Source of the DNA: SZUA-35 sp965530755
GTDB taxonomy: Bacteria; Actinomycetota; Acidimicrobiia; Acidimicrobiales; SZUA-35
Reading direction: 5' to 3'
Length of the DNA: 5,973 bases
Assembly (NCBI GenBank): GCA_965530755.1
Contig: CBESNA010000104.1
Span: 1 to 5,973, forward strand
The notes under the pieces were generated by a model. It did no database searches. It had not been told where the DNA came from and was given only the letters and a program-made list of their open reading frames with translations. Positions 1 to 5,312 of the stretch are shown here, one piece after another (the first letter of the stretch is position 1; each line of letters starts with the position of its first letter). The position numbers and the translations under genes are program-made.

Positions 1-908
1 GCCATCGCTTCGACCATCGTCATCGGCAGCCCCTCGAAGCAAGTGGACGGGAGAACCACGGCCCGGCAGGAGAGCATGAGCTGGTCGACTTCCTTGGGAG
101 TCCGGCGTCCAAGGAACTCAATGTTCGGATCGGCTCCCTCGGCAAGGACCTGCTCGAGTGGTCCGTCCCCGACGACCCGGAGACCGAGGTCGGTTGAAGC
201 GGCGGTGAACGCTTCGACGAGTGTGTCAATGCCTTTCTCGGGTGAGAGGCGGCCAACGAACAAGAGGTGGCGTGAGGCCGAGGGTGGGTTGGTCCGCGGA
301 CCCGGATCGGGAGAGAAATTCGGCTTGACCACCAGCTTCTCTCGATCGATCCCGGACGCCTCAGCGAGGTCGGCCGCGAACTCGGTGAGTACGATCACGG
401 CATCGAGACCACGGTTCCAAGTACTCGCTACTCGATGAAGACTGGTGCCGATCGCTGCGATCGCAGATTGGAGATGACTGTCGCGATAGCAACCGTGTAC
501 GACGCCCCGCCAAGGAAGACCGGCCGTGCAGTCCGTACACGCTCGGTCATCTCGAAGCAGATACGAGTTCAGGCACACATGGCGGTAGTTGTGAAGCGTG
601 ATCACCGCGGGAATGCCGAGCGAACGCGGAACGCCGATCACCGATCCGGAGAGCGAGAACCAGGTGTTGTGGAAGTGAACCACATCGGGTGAAAGCGTTT
701 TGCACGTCGCCGCCAACCGCTTTCGTGCCCCGACATTCCACGGAGACTGGAGAAGGTTGAGGGCCGCGCTCGCTGCCCCTTCTGGGTTGAACACCTCGAA
801 CAGCTCTACATCGTGCCCCGCCTCGATCAACGCCGATCGTTCAGCTCCCACAACCGTGTCTTCACCTCCGGCGAAGCGATGTCGATTGTGGACCTGCAGG
901 ATTCTCAC
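1..908 (-). CDS. GT4 family glycosyltransferase (C-terminus cut by window edge)
   Basis: Probable cytoplasmic, GT-B fold, retaining glycosyltransferase that moves a sugar from a nucleotide donor to a growing glycan. I read 302 uninterrupted codons from a GTG at 908 to the left edge, so only the end is missing, perhaps 60-100 residues by comparison with usual GT4 length. The N-terminus (VRILQVHNRHRFAGGEDTVV) is the typical acceptor-domain start with a glycine-rich loop. The donor domain shows FVGRLSPEKGIDTLVEAF (residues 217-234; R220 and K225 are the usual phosphate-binding pair), VVGDGP (245-250) and the E-x7-E motif EGLPMTMVE (292-300). Residues 112-140 carry four cysteines (C112, C124, C127, C140) in a pattern I recall from this GT4 subgroup. 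The GTG start is chosen because it opens the conserved first strand; no ATG exists upstream in frame before 1080. The gene is transcribed away from the operon at 1080. Donor and acceptor sugars cannot be predicted. Confidence 0.92.
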   Translation of the reverse strand, partial: MRILQVHNRHRFAGGEDTVVGAERSALIEAGHDVELFEVFNPEGAASAALNLLQSPWNVGARKRLAATCKTLSPDVVHFHNTWFSLSGSVIGVPRSLGIPAVITLHNYRHVCLNSYLLRDDRACTDCTAGLPWRGVVHGCYRDSHLQSAIAAIGTSLHRVASTWNRGLDAVIVLTEFAADLAEASGIDREKLVVKPNFSPDPGPRTNPPSASRHLLFVGRLSPEKGIDTLVEAFTAASTDLGLRVVGDGPLEQVLAEGADPNIEFLGRRTPKEVDQLMLSCRAVVLPSTCFEGLPMTMVEAM

Positions 909-916
909 CGCCGACG

Positions 917-922
917 AATCTA
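917..922 (-). promoter_or_regulatory. Candidate -10 box of a leaderless promoter
   Basis: On the minus strand TAGATT fits the actinobacterial -10 pattern TANNNT and ends eight bases before the GTG at 908. No Shine-Dalgarno-like sequence lies between the two. This spacing is what is seen when transcription starts at the first base of the start codon. There is no good -35 hexamer 17-18 bases upstream. The call rests on one short motif and its position. Confidence 0.45.
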
Positions 923-933
923 ACGGATCGCGG

Positions 934-955
934 CCGAGGCCGGGTCCCGAGGCCG
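934..955. repeat. Tandem 9-bp direct repeat, possible operator
   Basis: CCGAGGCCG occurs at 934-942 and again, identically, at 947-955, separated by GGTC, giving a 13-bp period. If the minus-strand GT4 transcript starts at 908, the repeat covers about -26 to -47, where an activator or repressor could contact the -35 region. The core GAGGCC is not a site I can assign to a named regulator. In such GC-rich DNA a chance repeat is possible. Confidence 0.35.
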
Positions 956-1070
956 ACTCTGGTGTCTCGGTATAGAGCGAATGACTGTGCAGTCCAGGGT
1001 AAGCCTGCTGTTCCGAATCGAAGCCGCGTTTGGGTAGTCTCCGAGTCTTTCCCGGAGCAATATCGGCGTT

Positions 1071-1074
1071 GGAG
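1071..1074 (+). promoter_or_regulatory. Ribosome binding site of the epimerase gene
   Basis: GGAG sits five bases upstream of the ATG at 1080 and supports that start over any internal one. It is the clearest Shine-Dalgarno in the operon, consistent with 1080 being the first gene, with later genes relying partly on translational coupling. Confidence 0.75.
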
Positions 1075-1079
1075 ACGAA

Positions 1080-2147
1080 ATGAAGATCGTGATCGTGACC
1101 GGATCGGGAGGTCTGATTGGTGCACAGTCGGTTCGTCATTTCGCGCCCCTGGCGGAAAGGGTCATCGGGGTCGACAACGACATGCGTTCGTATTTCTTCG
1201 GACCCGAAGCCTCGACGTCGTGGGCAGTGCAGGATCTTCAGTCGACGATCCCGAACTACGAACACCGCCTGATCGACATTCGAGATAGAGCCGCCGTCGG
1301 CCGGCTGTTCGAGGAACTGGGTTCGGACATCGAGCTCGTGGTGCACACCGCTGCCCAACCCAGCCATGACTGGGCCGCCAAGGAACCGTTCACGGACTTC
1401 GATGTCAACGCCGGGGGAACGCTGAATCTGTTGGAGGCGATGCGCCTGAACGCAGCCGACGCCACGTTTATTTTCACGTCAACGAACAAGGTTTATGGAG
1501 ACACGCCGAATCGGCTGCCGCTGGTCGAGACCGAGTCGCGGTGGACTCTCGATCCATCGCACGAATGGGCCGAGTTCGGCATTCCCGAAGAGATGTCCAT
1601 CGACAACTCGACGCACAGTCTTTTCGGGGCCTCGAAAGTGGCTGCAGACATTCTCGTGCAGGAGTACGGGCGATATTTCGGGTTGAAGACGGGCGTCTTC
1701 CGCGGCGGGTGCCTGACCGGACCGGGTCACTCGGGGGCGCAGCTTCATGGGTTCTTGGCCTATTTGATGAGGTGCACAGCGATAGGTGAGCCCTACACGG
1801 TCTTCGGATATGAGGGCAAGCAAGTTCGCGACAACATCCACGCCGATGATCTGGTGCGGGCGTTCGAGGTCTTTCACAGCGATCCCAGAGCGGGAGAGGC
1901 GTACAACATCGGTGGGGGACCGGGAGTGAACTGCTCGATGCGCGAGGCCATCGAGATGTGCCAGACGATCGCCGGCAAGGAGCTTCAGCATTCGTACACC
2001 GACGAGAATCGGATCGGCGATCACATCTGGTGGGTCTCCGACATCCGTAAGTTCAAGCGTCATTTCCCGAGCTTCGAACTCGAGTACGACATCGAGGGCA
2101 TCCTCAGGGACATTCACGAACACGGGATGGAGCGATGGGAAGCCTGA
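1080..2147 (+). CDS. NAD-dependent sugar epimerase, CDP-paratose 2-epimerase-like (extended SDR)
   Basis: Likely converts one nucleotide sugar to its epimer in the cytoplasm, supplying a donor for the transferases downstream. The 355-residue length suits an extended short-chain dehydrogenase/reductase. Residues 3-14 hold the NAD-binding GxxGxxG (G8, G11, G14), and D32 at the end of the second strand favours NAD over NADP. The segments HTAAQPSHDWA (89-99), FTSTNKVYGD (132-141), FRGGCLTGPGHSGAQLHG (207-224), GKQVRDNIHADDL (246-258) and AYNIGGG (274-280) resemble the tyvelose epimerase (RfbE) group. The usual YxxxK is FGASK (182-186): K186 is kept but the Tyr is Phe. As far as I recall, close relatives share this Phe, so the enzyme may not be a simple tyvelose epimerase. 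The start is supported by GGAG five bases upstream. It is probably the first gene of the operon and overlaps the next by 13 bases. The fold is certain; the substrate is not. Confidence 0.9.
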   Translation: MKIVIVTGSGGLIGAQSVRHFAPLAERVIGVDNDMRSYFFGPEASTSWAVQDLQSTIPNYEHRLIDIRDRAAVGRLFEELGSDIELVVHTAAQPSHDWAAKEPFTDFDVNAGGTLNLLEAMRLNAADATFIFTSTNKVYGDTPNRLPLVETESRWTLDPSHEWAEFGIPEEMSIDNSTHSLFGASKVAADILVQEYGRYFGLKTGVFRGGCLTGPGHSGAQLHGFLAYLMRCTAIGEPYTVFGYEGKQVRDNIHADDLVRAFEVFHSDPRAGEAYNIGGGPGVNCSMREAIEMCQTIAGKELQHSYTDENRIGDHIWWVSDIRKFKRHFPSFELEYDIEGILRDIHEHGMERWEA

Positions 2148-2899
2148 CGCTCGGCACCGAAGTCGACCTCTTCGGTGTCGACCTGACCGTCAGCACATAC
2201 GACCACGCGACTGCGGTCATCATGGAAGCGGCCCGAGAACGGCGGTCGTTCGCAGTCTCGGCGCTCGCGGTGCACGGTTTGATGGAGGCAGTACGGGACG
2301 AGGACTTCCGGCGATCGGTCAACGCCATCGACCTCGTGGTGCCTGACGGCCAGCCCGTTCGATGGGCGATGAACAGCCTCCACGGCGCCGGCCTGGAAGA
2401 CCGCGTGTATGGGCCCGACCTGACGTGGCGGGTCATCGAGCAGGCTGCGGAGGAGCATGTCGGCATCTTCTTGTTCGGTTCGACGGAGTCGACATGTCTC
2501 GGGCTGAAGCATTCGATCGAACAACGCTTCCCCGGCACGATGGTCGAGTACCAAGCCGATCGTTTCCGTGAGGCCTCGGAAAGTGAGGATGAAGCAGACA
2601 TCGCTCGGATCAACGCATCCGGCGCCGGCGTCGTCCTCGTTGGGCGTGGTTGCCCGAGGCAGGAGAGGTGGGTGTCGGATCACCGGGGGTCGGTCGACGC
2701 AGCGATGCTGGCCGTGGGTGCTGCGTTCGACTACGCCGCTGGGACGTTGACTCGCCCGCCTGCATGGATGCAGCGCGTTGGCCTGCAATGGCTGTATCGG
2801 CTCGGAGAAGAACCGGGCCGGCTCTGGCGTCGGTACCTCGTGACCAATTCGTTGTTTCTCTGGACGTGGGCGCGTGCGCTCGTCCCACGTCGTTCGTGA
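2135..2899 (+). CDS. WecG/TagA/CpsF family (GT26) glycosyltransferase
   Basis: Members of GT26 add a sugar, often an N-acetylmannosamine type residue or glucose, to a polyprenyl-diphosphate-linked first sugar at the inner face of the membrane. The 254-residue protein covers the whole family. VVPDGQPV (68-75) contains D71, matching the catalytic Asp of TagA. RVYGPDL (90-96), GRGCPRQERW (170-179, the GxPxQE motif) and GAAFDYAAGTLTRPPAW (195-211) line the donor site. LQWLYRLGEEPGRLWRRY (217-234) is the family's arginine-rich C-terminal appendage, which in TagA completes the active site at the membrane. The last residues (about 235-250, SLFLWTWARAL) are hydrophobic and may help membrane contact. 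The ATG lies inside the end of the epimerase gene with GGGATGGAG just upstream. The exact sugar cannot be read from sequence. It is the best candidate here for the second committed step after a lipid-linked sugar made elsewhere. Confidence 0.93.
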   Translation: MGSLTLGTEVDLFGVDLTVSTYDHATAVIMEAARERRSFAVSALAVHGLMEAVRDEDFRRSVNAIDLVVPDGQPVRWAMNSLHGAGLEDRVYGPDLTWRVIEQAAEEHVGIFLFGSTESTCLGLKHSIEQRFPGTMVEYQADRFREASESEDEADIARINASGAGVVLVGRGCPRQERWVSDHRGSVDAAMLAVGAAFDYAAGTLTRPPAWMQRVGLQWLYRLGEEPGRLWRRYLVTNSLFLWTWARALVPRRS

Positions 2900-4047
2900 T
2901 GGAAGCCCGCCGCCCGATGGTTCTGGTCGTCCAAGAGTGGGTTCCCCAGTATCGGGAGGCGTTTTTCAACCAGCTTCGGCACGAACTGGATCTCCGCAAC
3001 ATCGAGCTTCAGCTCGTCCATGGACAACCGCCGGATACGCGAGTTGAGCGCGCCGATTCGGTGGCCATCCCGTGGGCCCGGCCGATTCGGAACCGAACTT
3101 TGAACATCGGGGGTTTCCGTCTCACCTGGCAGCCGGCGCTGACGCTGTGCCGCAAGGCCGATCTCGTCGTCGTTCCGCAGGACGTTGCTCTTGTGCTGGG
3201 TCCCGTCCTACTTGTTGCCGCCCGACTCGGCCTCTTCCCACCGATCGCGCTCTGGGGCCACGGCGAGAACATCCACTCGAGCAATCGATTCGATCGAGCG
3301 GAGCAGGTGAAACGGCGATTGAGCCTCTGGGCTCACTGGTTCTTTGCCTACACGGAGTTCTCGGCGACGAAAGTGATGGCTGCTGGATTTCCCGGAAACC
3401 GCATCACCGCAGTCAACAACTCCCGATCGTCCGCTCCAGTCGCACCAGAAGACCGGACCGCCGACGACATCGCCTCCCTTGTGCGCGAGGTGAGTCATCG
3501 AACATCGAACATCGGCTGGATGATCTCTGCCCTCGACGAAACGAAGCGACTCGACGTGTTGATCGAGGCGGCGGACGAGGTCAGACGATTGGTCCCTGAC
3601 TTCGAGTTCTTTGTGGTGGGGGCTGGTCCGGGGGAGTCGATCGTTCGTTCGGCTGCAGCAACCCGACCATGGCTCCATGTCGTCGGGAGTCGATTCGGCG
3701 CCGATCGGCAAGCAATCGGCGATATCGCTCAGATCACACTTCACCCTGGCTTGATCGGTTTGCACGTGATCGATTCGTTCAACTTTCGCGCTCCGATCGT
3801 CACCGCGGACATCCCTGACCACAGCCACGAAGTGACGTATCTCGAAGATGGAGTGAATGCTCGGGTACTCGAGAGCGGAAGCTCGCCGGTGTCACTTGGC
3901 CGTGCGGCAGCCGAGGTGCTCACCAACGTCGAACTCAGTCTGGTGCTGCAAACCGGTTGCGCAGCGGGCGCCGAGATCTACAGTCTGAGTTCCATGGTCG
4001 AGCGCTTTGCCCAAGGTGTTGAACGCGCAATGGCGGAGCCCCGGTGA
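2899..4047 (+). CDS. GT4-like glycosyltransferase with modified donor motif
   Basis: Probable cytoplasmic GT-B glycosyltransferase of 382 residues, a normal length. The N-terminal domain begins VLVVQEWVPQYREAFFNQL (8-26), the strand and 'YR..F...L' acceptor helix typical of the family. LWGHGEN (118-124) and FFAYTEFSATKVMAAGFP (148-165) complete that domain. In the donor domain, ALDETKRLDVLIEAADEV (211-228) keeps the phosphate-contacting Lys (K216) though the usual GR is SA. FFVVGAGPG (237-245) and HPGLIGLHVIDSF (282-294) follow, then HSHEVTYLEDGVNA (308-321). The first Glu of the usual E-x7-E motif is not evident. I start at the ATG overlapping the previous stop (TGATG, one shared base); the ATG at 2917 (M7) is an alternative. 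The frame is open further upstream to about 2650 but that part lies on conserved GT26 codons and is not protein. The sugar specificity is unknown. Confidence 0.85.
   Translation: MEARRPMVLVVQEWVPQYREAFFNQLRHELDLRNIELQLVHGQPPDTRVERADSVAIPWARPIRNRTLNIGGFRLTWQPALTLCRKADLVVVPQDVALVLGPVLLVAARLGLFPPIALWGHGENIHSSNRFDRAEQVKRRLSLWAHWFFAYTEFSATKVMAAGFPGNRITAVNNSRSSAPVAPEDRTADDIASLVREVSHRTSNIGWMISALDETKRLDVLIEAADEVRRLVPDFEFFVVGAGPGESIVRSAAATRPWLHVVGSRFGADRQAIGDIAQITLHPGLIGLHVIDSFNFRAPIVTADIPDHSHEVTYLEDGVNARVLESGSSPVSLGRAAAEVLTNVELSLVLQTGCAAGAEIYSLSSMVERFAQGVERAMAEPR
4035..4038 (+). promoter_or_regulatory. Ribosome binding site deciding the GTG start at 4044
   Basis: GGAG lies five bases before the GTG at 4044, inside the end of the preceding GT4 gene. 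Together with the GTGA overlap it fixes the start of the membrane transferase at this GTG rather than at a later Met. Confidence 0.6.
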
Positions 4048-5312
4048 TTCTTGGCCCGGTCTCCACTGCCCAGCGGCCTCGGGTTGCGGTCGCCCTTGGT
4101 CTGGTCGTCACGAGTGTCGGCTATCTGGTCGAGCGAATCGTCGCCTTCGCCGATCAGTCGTCGATCGACTTTCGACACACGTGGGTAGCGGGACAGATGT
4201 GGGTCGACGGCGCCAACCCTTATTCGGCCGAGTTCGCTCGCGTCGGGGCTGAGTCGTTCACATCAGGCGATCTCCCGCGCATCTGGGTCTACCCACCCAA
4301 TTGGTTCGTGCTGGCCACTCCATTCGATTTGTTCGGGGACGTGACCGGATCCGTCATCTGGAACGTCGGGAACTCGATCCTGCTCCTACTGGCATGCTGG
4401 ATTCTCGCCGGCATCGTGCGCGATCAGCTTCCTGCATTTCCAGAGTGGAGTCGGCGGCTGTTCCAATCCGATCGACCTGACGTCGACCGGCTCGTACTGT
4501 TCGCAGTCCACCTTGCCTTCGTGACGTTTCTCCAAGGCACGGCCATCGCTCTGACCACCGGCCAAACGGGCGTGATGGCGTTCTTTGCCATGGTGTTGTT
4601 GGTGTGGGCCATGATCAACAACCGGGAAACCTGGGGCGTCTTTGCCATTGTGTTGCTGATGCTGAAGCCGCAGGTGGGGATCATCGTCTGCGTTGCCCTG
4701 CTGTTCGATCGGACGAATTGGGTGATGGTGGGAAAGGCTGCGGCGGCCACGATCTTGTCAGCGGCACCGGCGTTCATCAGGACCTCACCGAACGAACTCC
4801 TGTCCGAGATGCTCGACAACTGGGATGCCCTCTATTCACCGGACTACGGCCCCACGAATCCCGAGCGGGTCAGCGGTCTCCGGAATCTTGCTGAATGGGT
4901 GGGAATGGGCGACGTTGGAGTCCAGGTCGGCGTCGTGTTCGCACTGTTGGCATTGATCGGCTTCTACGTATGGCCACGGGGGCGTGGAGGTGCCGGAAAC
5001 CTTCGATTCGGCGAACCATTGGGAACGATGATTGCTTCGATCGGTGCGATCGTTGGGTTTGTCACCCTTCAGACATATGACCTGCCGATGATCGGACTCC
5101 TTTTCGTTGCCGCCCTCGCATCTCGTGGCACCCGCTTGGTTCTGATTCTCTCGGGCTTTGCGCTTGTCTATCGCTCGCAGAACGTGGAGTTGAAGATCAC
5201 TCACGACGCTCTCACGTCTGGCCGACTCGAGGCGATCGCCGGCCTGCTCCTGCTCGCCGCTGTTGCCGGCCTCGTCGCCTCTGGCAAACCTCTGGTTCGT
5301 GCTGAGTCGTGA
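4044..5312 (+). CDS. Polytopic membrane glycosyltransferase, DUF2029/GT87-like
   Basis: Probable GT-C fold transferase that uses a polyprenyl-phosphate sugar on the outer face of the membrane, by analogy with actinobacterial mannosyltransferases such as PimE. The protein has 422 residues and about ten to twelve hydrophobic segments, the clearest near 13-35, 105-125, 149-170, 173-191, 195-220, 228-246, 291-309, 326-344, 363-376 and 394-412. The first outer loop holds SIDFRHTWVAGQMWVDGANPY (40-60); D42 matches the Asp thought catalytic in this family. YPPNWFVLATPFDLF (83-97) is the usual proline-rich reentry, and GQTGVMAFF (173-181) with MLKPQVG (206-212) reproduces the family's 'GQ...' and 'KP' signature. 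Translation starts at a GTG whose last bases share TGA with the previous gene, and a GGAG is five bases upstream. The gene follows three soluble transferase and epimerase genes, suggesting late glycan modification. Donor sugar and acceptor are unknown. Confidence 0.85.
   Translation: MILGPVSTAQRPRVAVALGLVVTSVGYLVERIVAFADQSSIDFRHTWVAGQMWVDGANPYSAEFARVGAESFTSGDLPRIWVYPPNWFVLATPFDLFGDVTGSVIWNVGNSILLLLACWILAGIVRDQLPAFPEWSRRLFQSDRPDVDRLVLFAVHLAFVTFLQGTAIALTTGQTGVMAFFAMVLLVWAMINNRETWGVFAIVLLMLKPQVGIIVCVALLFDRTNWVMVGKAAAATILSAAPAFIRTSPNELLSEMLDNWDALYSPDYGPTNPERVSGLRNLAEWVGMGDVGVQVGVVFALLALIGFYVWPRGRGGAGNLRFGEPLGTMIASIGAIVGFVTLQTYDLPMIGLLFVAALASRGTRLVLILSGFALVYRSQNVELKITHDALTSGRLEAIAGLLLLAAVAGLVASGKPLVRAES

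Larger units (their letters stand above)
909..1079. other. Divergent intergenic region with regulatory signals
   Basis: This 171-bp spacer separates the minus-strand GT4 gene from the plus-strand epimerase operon, so it must hold both promoters unless the operon is read from elsewhere. It contains a TANNNT box next to the minus-strand GTG, a perfect 9-bp direct repeat, and a GGAG ribosome binding site for the epimerase. The GT4 frame stays open through the whole spacer but has no ATG, GTG or in-frame TTG start upstream of 908, so I treat it as non-coding. A possible plus-strand -10 (TAGTCT, 1035-1040) has only a poor -35 partner (TTCCGA, 1011-1016, 18-bp spacer). Confidence 0.7.

Noticed and set aside
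43..438. Plus-strand open frame of 131 codons at the left end.
   Set aside because: Ser/Arg/Pro-rich shadow of the minus-strand GT4 gene, which carries clear motifs across the same bases.
457..464. GCGATCGC palindromes (here and near 5233) and frequent CGATC words.
   Set aside because: GCGATCGC was noticed only twice, both inside genes, which is within what GC-rich coding DNA gives; there is no array or strand pattern.
1039..1057. CTCCG...CGGAG inverted repeat with a 9-base loop just before the epimerase ribosome binding site.
   Set aside because: A five-base stem with a large loop and no U-run is too weak to call an attenuator or terminator.
962..1288. Plus-strand open frame of 108 codons spanning the divergent spacer and the start of the epimerase.
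   Set aside because: It runs over the NAD-binding region of the epimerase in the wrong frame and its product is Arg-rich without a family pattern.
1479..2123. Minus-strand open frame of 214 codons opposite the epimerase.
   Set aside because: No recognisable domain or plausible start signal. The plus-strand frame has unmistakable SDR motifs over the same stretch.
2114..2788. Minus-strand open frame of 224 codons opposite the GT26 gene.
   Set aside because: Low-complexity, Arg/His-rich product with no family motif. It mirrors codons of a clearly conserved plus-strand gene, as is common in GC-rich DNA.
2650..2898. Upstream extension of the forward GT4 frame to about 2650, adding 83 residues.
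   Set aside because: This part overlaps the conserved GxPxQE and C-terminal motifs of the GT26 gene in another frame. The added peptide is Arg/Cys-rich without a GT4 pattern, and homology to the GT4 N-terminus begins only near 2917.
3208..3828. Minus-strand open frame of 206 codons opposite the forward GT4 gene.
   Set aside because: Composition is that of an antisense shadow and no motif is seen; the plus strand encodes conserved GT4 segments throughout.
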